64,000 nucleotides of DNA from Chloroflexota bacterium (GCA_013388755.1 JACAEQ010000057.1:1-64000); one strand, 5' to 3'; shown: positions 53,764 to 62,791, numbered from the stretch's first letter. Numbers and translations are program-made. The notes: generated by a model from the sequence alone, not told the origin.

Positions 53764-56202
53764 ATGGAAGAAATCCTGATCATCGACGACAGCAAGCAGA
53801 TCTGCGCCATGCTTGCTGAATATGTATTGCCGGAGCTTGGTTACGCCTCTGCAATCGCCAATACGGGTCGTCAGGGTCTTGCACGTCTGCGACAGCGTCT
53901 CCCCGACCTGATACTGCTTGATCTTCAACTCCCCGACATTAGCGGCCTCGATCTGCTGCGCCTGATCGCCCAGGAAGGGTATGATGTCCCGGTCATTCTC
54001 ATGACGGCGCATGGCTCAGAGGCGATTGCTGTGGAAGCCTTTCGCCTTGGTGCACGCAATTACCTTATCAAGCCATTCAGTGAGACCGAGGCCCAGGCGG
54101 TCATTGATCAGGCGCTTCGTGAGCGGCGTCTCAGCCGAGAGAAGGAGCAACTGACCCGCAATCTGCGGCAACGCGTGCAGGAATTGACCGTGCTGTATTC
54201 GATCGGCAAATCGGTCAGTTCATTGCTGGATCTTGAAGAATTGCTGGTGCGGATCGTCGAGGCGGGCGTCTACATTACGCGCGCCGAAGAAGGCTTCTTG
54301 TTGTTACGTGACCAGAACGCCAACGAACTCTACCTCCGTGCTGCGAAGAATGTCGGCGAACAACGCGCTCAGAAGATGCGCATGCCAATTGATGACAGCC
54401 TGGCGGGGCAGGTCATCCGCACCGGCAAACCGGTCCGGCTCGACAAGATGGGCGCAGGCGCACAGCTCAAAGTGATCACAGGTTTCCTGGTGCGCGCCAT
54501 CCTTCAGGTGCCACTGATGGTCGGCAACCAGGTGATCGGGGTTCTGGCGGTTGACAATCAGCAATCCGAACGAACGTTCAGCGAAAATGATCAGTACCTG
54601 CTCTCGGCACTGGCCGACTATGCCGCAATCGCAATTGAAAACGCGCGTCTCTATCAGCAGGTGAAACAGAGCGAAGAACGGTATCGCGATCTGTTTGCTA
54701 ACGCCAATGACCTGATCTTTACGCTCGATCGCCAGCTCAAGATTCAGAGTATTAACAAAGTCGGCCCGGTAGTCACCGGCTATGCCGAGGCCGACTTGCT
54801 CGGGCGTCCGTTGCGCGATCTGAGTTTCGATGATGCATGGCCGCAGGTTGAGCGGGTTTTTGGCGATCTGTTGAACGGGCGCACACTCCAGCCGTTCGAA
54901 CTGCAACTCAAACGCCGGGACGAAGAAGTTGCAGTGGTTGAAGTGAGTGCGCGTCTGGTGCGCGACGGCGCCCGCACCGATGCGATCCACTGTATCGCCC
55001 GCGATCTGACGGAACGCCGGCGCCTTGAAGAACAACTGATTAAAGCCGAAAAACTCTCGGCGATCGGCCAGCTCGTTGCCGGAGTTGCCCACGAAGTGAA
55101 CAACCCGCTGACCAGTATCAGCGGCTATACCCAGCTGATACTGCGCGACACCAGCCTGCCGGCGGATGTGCGTAGCGATCTGCAGAATATCAATACACAG
55201 GCCGAACGCGCCGCTCGCATCGTGCAAAACCTGCTCGTGTTCGCTCGTGAGCACAAGCCGCAACGCCTGCTGGTGGATGTCAATGAAGTGGTGCGTAGCA
55301 CGCTGACGTTGCGCGCGTACCAGCTGCGGGTTGACAATATTACCGTCGTTACCGATTTCGACCCGGCGCTGCCACACACGATTGCCGACCCACACCAGCT
55401 TCAACAGGTGTTCCTGAACCTCATCAACAATGCCCATCAGGCAATGACGGAACGCGGCGGGAACGGCACGCTGACCCTGCGCACCTCGGCTGTGCGACGG
55501 GCGACAGATGGTGGCGACGATGAGCCGCGTGTTCTTGTCACCGTCAGTGATACCGGTGTCGGTATTCCACCACGCAATCTGAACCGGATCTTCGACCCGT
55601 TCTATACAACCAAGCCTGTTGGCCAGGGAACCGGCCTGGGCCTGTCAATCTGCTTCGGTATCATTCAAGAGCATGGCGGGCGCATCTGGGCTGAGAGCGA
55701 ACTGGATGTCGGCACAACATTGTATGTCGAGCTTGCACCGGCCAGTGAGCATACCGCTGAAATGGAACCGGTCGATGCCGTCGCTACGGCCGTTGAGCCG
55801 GAGCCAGCCGGCGGTGCCGCCATTCTGGTGGTCGATGATGAAGAGGCGGTTGGCACGCTCCTGGCGCGCCTGTTGAGCGATCTCGGGCATCGCCCAACCA
55901 TTGTGCAAAGCGGCGATGATGCGCTGGCAGCCATTGCTGATCAGCCGTTTGACCTCATCCTGACCGATGTGAAGATGCCCGGCATGACCGGCTTTGAACT
56001 CTATCAGCAGATCAAACGGCGCGATGCCGATCTGGCCGGCAGGATCGTGTTTGTTACCGGCGACACGATCACTGCCTCAACGCAGGCTCGTATCGCCCAG
56101 ACCGGTAATCCGTATCTTGCCAAGCCATTTGCCGTTGATCGCCTGGAAGCACTGGTCAATACCTGCCTGGCACGTCACACAGATGCACGCCCGTCTCCCT
56201 GA
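53764..56202 (+). CDS. Hybrid sensor histidine kinase: REC-GAF-PAS-HisKA-HATPase-REC
   Basis: This 812-aa soluble kinase has no membrane segment. An N-terminal receiver (ILIIDDSKQ, LILLDLQLPDISG, LMTAHGS, IKPF) covers 1-120. A GAF domain is at about 145-295 (EEGFLLLRDQN, VPLMVGNQVIGVLAVDN), a PAS domain at about 300-420, HisKA with VAHEVNNPLTSI (phospho-acceptor His 443), and HATPase (NLINNAHQAM, DTGVGI, GTGLGLSI). A second receiver is at about 685-800 (ILVVDDEE, LILTDVKMPGM, AKPF). With two receivers flanking the kinase it could run a His-Asp relay. The signal is unknown; the GAF lacks an obvious chromophore Cys. Confidence 0.9.
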   Translation: MEEILIIDDSKQICAMLAEYVLPELGYASAIANTGRQGLARLRQRLPDLILLDLQLPDISGLDLLRLIAQEGYDVPVILMTAHGSEAIAVEAFRLGARNYLIKPFSETEAQAVIDQALRERRLSREKEQLTRNLRQRVQELTVLYSIGKSVSSLLDLEELLVRIVEAGVYITRAEEGFLLLRDQNANELYLRAAKNVGEQRAQKMRMPIDDSLAGQVIRTGKPVRLDKMGAGAQLKVITGFLVRAILQVPLMVGNQVIGVLAVDNQQSERTFSENDQYLLSALADYAAIAIENARLYQQVKQSEERYRDLFANANDLIFTLDRQLKIQSINKVGPVVTGYAEADLLGRPLRDLSFDDAWPQVERVFGDLLNGRTLQPFELQLKRRDEEVAVVEVSARLVRDGARTDAIHCIARDLTERRRLEEQLIKAEKLSAIGQLVAGVAHEVNNPLTSISGYTQLILRDTSLPADVRSDLQNINTQAERAARIVQNLLVFAREHKPQRLLVDVNEVVRSTLTLRAYQLRVDNITVVTDFDPALPHTIADPHQLQQVFLNLINNAHQAMTERGGNGTLTLRTSAVRRATDGGDDEPRVLVTVSDTGVGIPPRNLNRIFDPFYTTKPVGQGTGLGLSICFGIIQEHGGRIWAESELDVGTTLYVELAPASEHTAEMEPVDAVATAVEPEPAGGAAILVVDDEEAVGTLLARLLSDLGHRPTIVQSGDDALAAIADQPFDLILTDVKMPGMTGFELYQQIKRRDADLAGRIVFVTGDTITASTQARIAQTGNPYLAKPFAVDRLEALVNTCLARHTDARPSP

Positions 56203-56294
56203 GGGACGCCTCGTCATCGCGGCCGCCGGCGACGCATCGTGTGATGAAGAATCAGGCACGGTCCCGAACCGTAATATCGAAAGGGGCTGGCCTC

Positions 56295-57236
56295 GTGGAG
56301 ATGCAGCTGCCGTACATTGCTGCCGAGATCGCCATAGATAATCGCCAGGGTGCCGCGCAAATCGCCGAACGTGCCGCCGATCTGATCATGCGCCGTGCCA
56401 TCGACAGCGAAGCGCTATCGCCCCGCGAGTTTCGGCAGGATCTGCTGGTGTTTGGCTGGTCACTGATCTGTGCCCAGCCGGCCATGGCGCCGCTGGTCAA
56501 CCTGGTGAATAGCGTGCTCTGGTCGCTGGAAGAACGCACCACGCCTGGCGATCTGATCCACGCCGTCACCGAGACAACGGACGTATTCAAGCGCCAGATC
56601 CACCAGCATGCGTTGCATGTGGCCGAGGGTGCGCTCGCACTCATCGCCGATGGAACGACCATCGTGACCCTGTCGCACAGTACAACGGTACAACACGCCC
56701 TGCGCCATGCACAACGCGCCGGGCGTCGCTTCACCGTGGTGTGCGGCGAGTCGCGCCCGATCTGCGAAGGCCGCCAGACGGCCGAGATCCTCGCTGGCTG
56801 CGGCATTCCAACGCGGCTGGTGATTGACGCCGAATTGCCGTCGCATGTCGCCAGGGCGCAACTGGTGCTGGTTGGCGCCGATATGCTCAGCACACAGGGC
56901 CTGGTCAACAAAGTCGGCACCTATGGTATGGCGCTGGTTGCACGCGCGTTCGGGGTTCCATTCTATACCCTCTGTGGCAGTGAGAAGTTTCTCCTGCCCG
57001 GTTTTCGCCCCCTCGAACAACCCGAACGCTCACGTGATGAGATCTGGGCCGGCGCGCCTTCTGGTGTTCGTATTCAGAACCGCTATTTTGATGTGACACC
57101 GCTGGAACTGTTGTCGGGAATCGTGACCGAACAGGGAACCCTGCCGGTGGCGGCGATTGAGGCCTGGCTGGCATCCACCCGCTTGCATCCCGCCCTTGCC
57201 GGTATGGCCAATCACAATACGGGCCGTGCGCCGTAA
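56295..57236 (+). CDS. eIF-2B alpha/beta/delta family protein
   Basis: The protein is 313 aa from GTG 56295, with AAGGGG 8 nt upstream; an ATG at 56301 or an unsupported start at 56241 are alternatives. Core motifs are IVTLSHSTTVQHALRHA, VVCGESRPICEGR, LVLVGADMLSTQGLVNKVGTYG and YFDVTPLELLSGIVTEQG. In bacteria this fold includes methylthioribose-1-phosphate and ribose-1,5-bisphosphate isomerases. Motifs agree more with the shorter aIF2B-like group than with MtnA. Function is not settled. It follows the kinase by 92 bp. Confidence 0.8.
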   Translation: MEMQLPYIAAEIAIDNRQGAAQIAERAADLIMRRAIDSEALSPREFRQDLLVFGWSLICAQPAMAPLVNLVNSVLWSLEERTTPGDLIHAVTETTDVFKRQIHQHALHVAEGALALIADGTTIVTLSHSTTVQHALRHAQRAGRRFTVVCGESRPICEGRQTAEILAGCGIPTRLVIDAELPSHVARAQLVLVGADMLSTQGLVNKVGTYGMALVARAFGVPFYTLCGSEKFLLPGFRPLEQPERSRDEIWAGAPSGVRIQNRYFDVTPLELLSGIVTEQGTLPVAAIEAWLASTRLHPALAGMANHNTGRAP

Positions 57237-57238
57237 GC

Positions 57239-57578
57239 GCCTATCCGAAAACGATACGTCGCCTGTTATGGCGTGAAGCGTCAGCGACAGCGTGCAGCGA
57301 GCGACGCCTGGCTGATGAAGATTGACAATTAAACCCGGTAGACCGAACGCACACGCCGTGGGGCTGAAGCCCGCGGCTCTGTGCAGGCAAAGCCGGCCTG
57401 CGCCGGCTCCCGAAGGCCGTACAGACAGCCTTCGCGCCTGCAAGCCGAGCCCTTCAGGGCCACGGTGGAGCGTCTACCGGTTTTACTACCGAATGTTCAT
57501 AAGCCATCGCGGCGTTTGCTACAGAAATGGCTTCGCTGCGCTCGCAATGCCATCCAACCATCCGTTTTTTGGATAGGC
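57239..57578. repeat. R1 MITE-like repeat, interrupted by an R4 element
   Basis: The left end CGCCTATCCGAAAACG and right end CCGTTTTTTGGATAGGC are R1 terminal repeats. Interior R1 pieces occur at 57239-57329 (GCGTCAGCGACAGCGTGCAG) and 57486-57578 (ATGGCTTCGCTGCGCTCGC). The R4 element divides them. Confidence 0.7.
57330..57485. mobile_element. R4 MITE-like element with 14-bp terminal inverted repeats, nested in R1
   Basis: The ends are TAAACCCGGTAGAC and GTCTACCGGTTTTA, inverted with one mismatch. The 156-bp interior is GC-rich with hairpins (AAGCCGGCCTGCGCCGGCTC). No target-site duplication is certain. There is no ORF, so a transposase must be supplied elsewhere if it moves. Confidence 0.6.
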
Positions 57579-57674
57579 ACTCACGTAACTGGCTACGGTT
57601 GGAGGTCCCTGAGAGGCCTCCGTAAAGACGCTCCACAGGGGTGTCTGGCTATCAGCGGCGGGACCGCTTCCACA

Positions 57675-57695
57675 AGGGTGAGGTCATGTCACCCT
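57675..57695. other. 7-bp hairpin in the gap before the promoter
   Basis: AGGGTGA-GGTCATG-TCACCCT is a 7-bp stem with a 7-nt loop in the 57579-57746 space. The space also holds GGAGG...CCTCC inverted arms; nothing else is seen. Confidence 0.3.
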
Positions 57696-57746
57696 GCCGA
57701 TGGAAAAAGATTACTTCCCGTGCGAACCGGTACGTTGTTCCAGATC

Positions 57747-57776
57747 TTGACATTAGCATAAATGTTCTAGTATAAT
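57747..57776 (+). promoter_or_regulatory. Consensus sigma-70 promoter
   Basis: TTGACA (57747-57752), 18 nt, TATAAT (57771-57776): both hexamers match the consensus exactly. The -10 overlaps the ATG at 57775, so that codon would not be in the transcript. Start of transcription is near 57783. Confidence 0.65.
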
Positions 57777-57900
57777 GTCCTCACCGCAAACACAACCAGA
57801 GAATGATGGCAGCCAGGGCGCGAAACCGATCCAGACGGCTGGCGGCGTCGCGACCGCGCGGCTGACATCACCGCTTGAGCTGGTGAGGAGGGTGGCAACC

Positions 57901-58428
57901 ATGGCTGTAACAGGCAGGGCGATTCACACTGCGCGCCGGGCATGGGCCGATCATCCCGATATGCGGCGGAGCCTGCACGCGTTAACGTATGGCATCACGC
58001 TGGTGCTTGGCGCACTGGCGGCGTATACGCTGATCGGCCTGCTTGTCGGGCGGATCGCGATCCTGGCTGACGATATCCGGTATGGTTACCCACGAACGTC
58101 GCAGGTGGAGGCCTTTGTTGGTCATAATGAGCAGGCCGGCCAGGCGACCCATCTGATAGCGATCAATCTTAACCGGCAGGTTATTGTGCTCGAACTCCCG
58201 GGCGGCGACCCGGCGCAGGTGCGTTCGATCAGTGGGCCGTACCTGTTTGGCGCCGACGAACATTTGACGCCGGTCACGCTCAGTACAGGCGATGTCGATG
58301 GCGACGGTGCGCCGGATCTGTTGCTCGACATTCGGCGCGAACGAATCGTCTATCTCAATCGTGATGGCAGCTTCCGGTTACCGACGCCCGAAGAACAGGC
58401 GCAGCTTACCCGGACGATCGATCAATGA
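57901..58428 (+). CDS. Membrane-anchored protein of unknown function, partner of a wall hydrolase
   Basis: ATG 57901 is chosen since GAGGAGG lies 9 nt upstream and the consensus promoter covers the more distant ATG at 57775 of the same frame. The protein is 175 aa. One membrane helix (YGITLVLGALAAYTLIGLLV) is followed by a soluble domain with a single FG-GAP or EF-like motif, STGDVDGDGAPDLLLDI. I do not recognise the family. Its last four bases overlap the next ATG (ATGA), so the two proteins are probably made together. Confidence 0.6.
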   Translation: MAVTGRAIHTARRAWADHPDMRRSLHALTYGITLVLGALAAYTLIGLLVGRIAILADDIRYGYPRTSQVEAFVGHNEQAGQATHLIAINLNRQVIVLELPGGDPAQVRSISGPYLFGADEHLTPVTLSTGDVDGDGAPDLLLDIRRERIVYLNRDGSFRLPTPEEQAQLTRTIDQ

Positions 58429-59414
58429 GCGACTCGCCGCCAGAAGAGCCTCGGGAGAATCGCCCTGCACGCCGTGACAGGCACTTTGTGCAGGATGCCG
58501 ATCTGCACCTGCCCGAGCGTCGTCCGTGCCCGCTCGATCGCGTGAGCGACCCGTTCGCCGTGCGGCCCGCAGTGACTGCACAGCGCCGTGTCGTGGTTGG
58601 CGATCGCACACCGCCCGCGCCCCGCATCCTTGTGGTGCCGGCTGAAGAGCCGCTTGATGATGCACCGAAAGGCGTTGCTGCCATTGATCGCGATCTGCTG
58701 CTCGATGAGCTTGTGGGGGCAACGCCGCTGTATCGTCCTGCACCTACGCGTCGGCCCGCCCGCACCGACGGCTTTCCCTGGCTGTTGCTCTCGATCTGCG
58801 TCGCCAGCCTGACGATCCTGCTGCTGTTCTGGCGCGAGTCGGACTCGCCTCGCTTCTGCTTTGCACCGGGATGTATGGCGCGAGCCGGCGTAGCGCCGGC
58901 CGAGGTGGTGACCGCACCCGGCCCCCTGCCGACTGCACCCGGCCAGCATTCGGTGCTTGGCCCGCCAACAATGTCGGCGCAGCAGATCGATCGTGTGCTG
59001 GCGCAGTGGGGTTCGCCCGCAACCGGTACGGGTGCAAGCTGGGTCGCGCTTGGTGCGCGGTATGGCATCGATCCGGTCTACGCCCTGGCATTCTTTGTTC
59101 ACGAATCAGGCGCCGGGACGGCGCCGGGCTGGGCGGGTCTCAAATCTGGCGGCGGTACCACGCATAATGTCGGTAACATCATCTGCGCCGGCTATCCCAC
59201 ATGCTATGGGCGCTTTCGCGACTACGGTAGCTGGGAAGAAGGGATCGAGGACTGGTACAGGTTGATCGCTGTTGAATATGTCGGCGGTCGCGGTGTACAC
59301 ACGGTTGAAGAGATCATACCAATCTACGCGCCTTCCGTTGAGAATAACGTTCCTGCATACGTCGAGACCGTCAACCGTCTGGTTGCTGAATGGCGCGCCT
59401 CCGGAGCACGGTAG
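58425..59414 (+). CDS. Membrane-anchored glucosaminidase/lysozyme-like protein
   Basis: The 329-aa protein has a cytoplasmic N-terminus of about 115 residues rich in Arg and Pro, a helix (FPWLLLSICVASLTILLLF) and an extracytoplasmic domain at about 185-329. That domain has YGIDPVYALAFFVHESGAGT with the likely catalytic Glu, THNVGNIICAGYPTCYG with two nearby Cys, and EEIIPIYAPSVENNVPAYV. This is the pattern of the GH73/glucosaminidase group. It follows the small membrane protein and precedes an M23-type gene. Peptidoglycan cleavage is likely at family level. Confidence 0.75.
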   Translation: MSDSPPEEPRENRPARRDRHFVQDADLHLPERRPCPLDRVSDPFAVRPAVTAQRRVVVGDRTPPAPRILVVPAEEPLDDAPKGVAAIDRDLLLDELVGATPLYRPAPTRRPARTDGFPWLLLSICVASLTILLLFWRESDSPRFCFAPGCMARAGVAPAEVVTAPGPLPTAPGQHSVLGPPTMSAQQIDRVLAQWGSPATGTGASWVALGARYGIDPVYALAFFVHESGAGTAPGWAGLKSGGGTTHNVGNIICAGYPTCYGRFRDYGSWEEGIEDWYRLIAVEYVGGRGVHTVEEIIPIYAPSVENNVPAYVETVNRLVAEWRASGAR

Positions 59415-59574
59415 CGCCGTGAGGCAATCGCCGATGTCATCCCTCTCCGATCGCGGGCTATCGCAAGATGATCTATAATCCCCGCAACCTGGCTGGCAAG
59501 AATGGTGGTATACCGTTCCCTTCTGAACATCCTGCATGCCTGCCGTCTGGCAGGCTCACAGCTCCTGATAACAG

Positions 59575-60210
59575 ATGATTGGCGATGGTGGCTGGCCATT
59601 TCTCAACCGCGAACGCGCCTGGCTGTTGATCCTTGCACTGCTGGGTCTCGGCTACCTGCTGATGCAAACGCAGCAGCCGCCGGTTCGCCCGAGCCTGTGG
59701 CGCGGCACCACTGGCGTTTCGCAACAGGCGATTTCTGGTGCGGCGGTGCTGCAATCAGCGAGCCTGGCTGCCGAGCGCCCGTCCGGTAATCCGTTGCGCA
59801 GCGGGCGGACGGTTGTGACGCAAGGCTATGGCGTAGGTAGCCATGCGCCGGCAGCCGTCTGGGGCGGTATTGACCTGGCCCTTGATGGCGACGGCGACGG
59901 CACGGCCGATCCTCAGGGAACGATGCGCGCGCCAATCTATGCCACCCACGATGGCATCGCGCGTGTTCGCCCCGACACCTGGCCAGGCGGCAACTATCTG
60001 GCAATTGAGAATGAACGCTACAAGACGGCATACGCCCATCTCGATGCATATGCCGTCGTTGACGGCCAGCCCGTCGTGCGCGGCCAGTTAATCGGCTACG
60101 TCGGTTCCACCGGCCAGTCAAGCGGCCCTCACCTGCACTATGAAGTCTGGGAGAATGGGGTAAATCGTAATCCACTCGATTATGATGCATTACACGTGGG
60201 CGATCGCTAG
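59575..60210 (+). CDS. M23-type peptidase-fold membrane protein lacking the first His ligand
   Basis: The 211-aa protein has an N-terminal anchor (LLILALLGLGYLLM, about 17-31), a linker, and an M23/LytM domain. The second zinc motif HLHYE and the general-base His in YAHLD are present, but the usual H-x-x-x-D of the first motif reads WGGID, with Trp in place of His. It may be an inactive scaffold or use a shifted ligand. DGDGDGTAD, next to it, resembles a calcium loop. The weak ribosome site leaves the start uncertain. The gap to the next gene (60211-60550) holds only a possible -10, TATAAT at 60440. Confidence 0.8.
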   Translation: MIGDGGWPFLNRERAWLLILALLGLGYLLMQTQQPPVRPSLWRGTTGVSQQAISGAAVLQSASLAAERPSGNPLRSGRTVVTQGYGVGSHAPAAVWGGIDLALDGDGDGTADPQGTMRAPIYATHDGIARVRPDTWPGGNYLAIENERYKTAYAHLDAYAVVDGQPVVRGQLIGYVGSTGQSSGPHLHYEVWENGVNRNPLDYDALHVGDR

Positions 60211-60439
60211 GACGCCGAAGCGCCGGTGGTGCATTGTCGCGTGCCACGTTCAGCGGGGTCAGGCCGGTCTGAAAGCGCTGGCGAACGTCCGCCGCTGTGT
60301 ATCCGGTACAGCTTGCAGACGGTTCACACGGAGCTGGCTGCCCCGTTATGGTATTGCTGGAATGCTATCGCTGGCCCGGTCATAGCACGATAGGAAGCTT
60401 GATCCATTCAGGAAGCCGTACTCGTGGCCTGAGAAATAG

Positions 60440-60445
60440 TATAAT
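60440..60445 (+). promoter_or_regulatory. Possible -10 of the coiled-coil gene
   Basis: TATAAT stands 106 bp before the ATG at 60551. No convincing -35 is 16-18 bp upstream. The remainder of 60211-60439 shows nothing. Confidence 0.3.
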
Positions 60446-60550
60446 TTGCGTAAATTGAGTCCCACGGCCAATCGGGACACACGTACTATAGACCGTCTCG
60501 GGGAGCGGGGAGTATGATCACGCTGAGGTTGCCGGATAGGAGCCCATGGT

Positions 60551-61180
60551 ATGACAACACTTCTGGCCCCTGCTGATGCGATCGCCGAGTCTGAGAAGCT
60601 CATTGCCGTTCTTGAACGCCACCGCAAGAATGATCCACAGCTCGAGGCGATACTCAGCGCGCATCGTACCACACATCATGAGATGAAAGTGAGCCACAGC
60701 AGCAGCGAGCATGCGATCGCAGCCTGGCGATCGGCGCTGGCACAACGCTGGGCGTGTGAAGTTGCCGGGCGGCGCCTGTACAAGCAGACCATGCGCCAGT
60801 TGATTCAGCATTACGGCGATGCCGAAGCGCCGCCCATCCGGCTGATTTCGCGTGGTGGTGCAGAGGTTGATAGCTCGCCGGTGGAGTTGCTGGAGGATAT
60901 GCGCCGGCTCCATACGGTGATTGCGTTTGAGGCGGCAACCCTGCCGTTCGCCGAACAGCGCCTGGCCGAGATTGTCAGGGCATGCGATGAACTGGAAGCT
61001 GCAATCGCCGAAGTGATCGAGTGTGAACGGCGCCGGCGTGCCGCTGTGCTCGATCTGCGAATCGCACGCGAAGTGTACCGCCGCATGCGAGGCGAAACCT
61101 ACCGAACGCTCGTCAGCCAGTATGGCGAGGATTTCGGTCCTGACTTCCTTGATTCGCTTCCTGTTGACACGACCGAATAG
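60551..61180 (+). CDS. Unknown helical, coiled-coil protein
   Basis: The 209-aa protein is almost entirely helical. It has Glu/Arg/Ala-rich heptads (EFA-type: FAEQRLAEIVRACDELEAAI, VIECERRRRAAVLDLRIARE) and two Cys (in WACEVAG and RACDELE) with a third at IECERR. No signal peptide or membrane segment. AGGAG lies 8 nt before the ATG. I do not recognise it. It is followed after 29 bp by a hairpin terminator. Confidence 0.65.
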   Translation: MTTLLAPADAIAESEKLIAVLERHRKNDPQLEAILSAHRTTHHEMKVSHSSSEHAIAAWRSALAQRWACEVAGRRLYKQTMRQLIQHYGDAEAPPIRLISRGGAEVDSSPVELLEDMRRLHTVIAFEAATLPFAEQRLAEIVRACDELEAAIAEVIECERRRRAAVLDLRIAREVYRRMRGETYRTLVSQYGEDFGPDFLDSLPVDTTE

Positions 61181-61209
61181 CACACGTACCACAAGACTGG
61201 AAGTCGCCG

Positions 61210-61236
61210 CAGCCCCCATCCAGTATATGGGGGCTG
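61210..61236 (+). terminator. Hairpin terminator after the coiled-coil gene
   Basis: CAGCCCCCAT-CCAGTAT-ATGGGGGCTG is a perfect 10-bp stem followed by TTCC, 30 bp past the stop codon. Confidence 0.55.
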
Positions 61237-61404
61237 TTCCATGCCACTCTTGAACCCGGCATTGCTTTCGACGATGAACTGGCCACAGCGCTGGCTGCTG
61301 CGCTGCACTCCTGTGCCGCATGGCATGGCGCGCCAGGGGTCATCGTCGGCTTCAGCGATCCTCCGGTGTTCGCTCCACTGCTCGTACGCGCGCTGAACAG
61401 ATAA
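61237..61404 (+). pseudogene. C-terminal remnant of a YcaQ/AlkX-type winged-helix DNA glycosylase
   Basis: The frame is open from 61168 to TAA 61402-61404 with no start codon or ribosome site. It reads HATLEPGIAFDDELATAL, then WHGAPGVIVGFSDPPVFAPL, which agrees from memory with the end of HTH_42/YcaQ-family proteins (LEPGV, D-ELA, AWHG, SDPP-APLL). Only the last 55 or so residues survive, so the gene was deleted 5' of here. It immediately follows a terminator hairpin. The assignment rests on motif memory without a database search. Confidence 0.5.
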
Positions 61405-61480
61405 TCGCGCAGAAGCTGCGCGTCATCCGGCGAAGGATCGCATGACCCCGCAATCTAACAAAACTCCTACACAGGGCGGT

Positions 61481-61509
61481 TTGATCGTACCATCCAGATC
61501 GACTACAAT
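61481..61509 (+). promoter_or_regulatory. Promoter of the FmdB-like gene
   Basis: TTGATC (61481-61486), 17 nt, TACAAT (61504-61509). Transcription start near 61516 leaves a leader of about 45 nt, ending in AGGAGGT. Confidence 0.55.
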
Positions 61510-61560
61510 ATGCGTACTCGGACATACAACCAGTGTCATTTACCAGGAGGTCCCGCGGTT

Positions 61561-61848
61561 ATGCCTACCTATGTATATGCCTGTGACGCTTGCGGTGCGC
61601 AATTCGAACAGTTCCAGTCGTTCAAGGATGAGCCGCTGCGCCTCTGTCGCTGTGGTAAGGAAGGTTTCGTGCGCCGTGTGTTCCAGCCGGTGGGCATCGT
61701 CTTTAAGGGCTCCGGCTGGTACATTACTGATAGCCGCAAGAGTGAGAGCGCAAGCGTCGGCGGCGACAGCTCGTCGAAAGCTGAAACAAAGAACGAGACG
61801 AGCGCCAGTGAATCCAGAGCTGAACCATCTGCGCCTGTTGCTGAATAG
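61561..61848 (+). CDS. FmdB-like zinc ribbon protein
   Basis: The 95-aa protein reads MPTYVYACDACGAQFEQFQS, with CDAC and LCRCG forming a zinc ribbon. The second knuckle CRC lacks the usual C-x-x-C spacing (CRCG). A Ser/Glu-rich tail follows SGWYITDSRK. The FmdB family is described as a putative regulator of formamidase and other genes, role unclear. AGGAGGT lies 8 nt before the ATG. It has its own promoter. Confidence 0.82.
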   Translation: MPTYVYACDACGAQFEQFQSFKDEPLRLCRCGKEGFVRRVFQPVGIVFKGSGWYITDSRKSESASVGGDSSSKAETKNETSASESRAEPSAPVAE

Positions 61849-62011
61849 CCCCGGGCGCAACCATCTTCTCCAGCGAACCTCCCGGCATCGCAGGTCGGTC
61901 AGGTCTGTTGCGCACATCTGTACCTGTCGTTAGGGGCGTCATTGTATCTGGATGACGCCCCATCCGTGTTGCGCCGTCATGACCGGATTCTTGCCTTTCG
62001 GGAGGTTCTGT

Positions 62012-62785
62012 ATGCCCCACACGAATCTGTTTCGTATTGTGCGCGACGATGTGCGCGCCATTTTTCGCAACGACCCGGCAGCCCGCAATCTGGCCGAGGT
62101 GCTGCTCTATCCAGGATTGCACGCCACTTTGCTGCACCGCCTGGCGCATGCGCTCTGGAAACGCCAGATCCCCTTCGTTCCACGCCTGATTTCCCAGATC
62201 AGCCGTTTTCTTACCGGGATCGAAATCCATCCCGGCGCCGTCATCGGCCGCGGTTTCTTCATCGATCACGGCATGGGTGTGGTCATTGGTGAAACGACCG
62301 AAATTGGCGACTGGGTGACACTCTATCAGGGGGTGACCCTTGGCGGAACCGGCAAACAGCGTGGTAAACGCCATCCGACGGTGCGTGACGGCGCGATTAT
62401 TGGCGTAGGCGCCATTGTTCTCGGTGCGATTACCATTGGCGAAGGAGCACGGGTTGGCGGTGGGGCCGTTGTTGTGAAGGATGTCCCCCCCCACGCAACG
62501 GCGGTCGGGGTTCCGGCGCGCATTGTTGCGCAGCGTGACCCGCATACCGGAGAAACCCGCCGTGTTGAGTATCTGCCCGACCCGGAGGGTGAGATGTTGC
62601 GTGGCCTGCGCGACAAGGTGCTGGAGCTGGAAGAGCGTCTGACCGAGGTTGAAGTCGCGACTGACCACCATCACCTCGAACATCATCTGGCGTATGATGC
62701 GTTACCCGCCCAGCTCTGGGCAGCGCTTGGCGATGCGAACGGCAATTATGGCGAGGATGGCTATACCGCTGGCGATGGGATATAA
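62012..62785 (+). CDS. cysE: Serine O-acetyltransferase CysE
   Basis: This 257-aa cytoplasmic enzyme makes O-acetylserine from serine and acetyl-CoA, first step of cysteine synthesis. ATG 62012 with GGGAGG upstream. Helical N-terminus, then a left-handed beta-helix with hexapeptide repeats ([40 protein letters not shown]). The C-terminal tail ([20 protein letters not shown]) is longer than usual and His-rich, which is not a feature I can explain. It precedes cysS by 6 bp. Confidence 0.9.
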   Translation: MPHTNLFRIVRDDVRAIFRNDPAARNLAEVLLYPGLHATLLHRLAHALWKRQIPFVPRLISQISRFLTGIEIHPGAVIGRGFFIDHGMGVVIGETTEIGDWVTLYQGVTLGGTGKQRGKRHPTVRDGAIIGVGAIVLGAITIGEGARVGGGAVVVKDVPPHATAVGVPARIVAQRDPHTGETRRVEYLPDPEGEMLRGLRDKVLELEERLTEVEVATDHHHLEHHLAYDALPAQLWAALGDANGNYGEDGYTAGDGI

Positions 62786-62791
62786 ACGCAC

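Noticed and set aside
60211-61560. tRNA genes in the gaps
   Set aside because: No T-arm (GGTTCGAATCC-like) with matching acceptor stem was seen here or in other gaps; a tRNAscan run would settle it.
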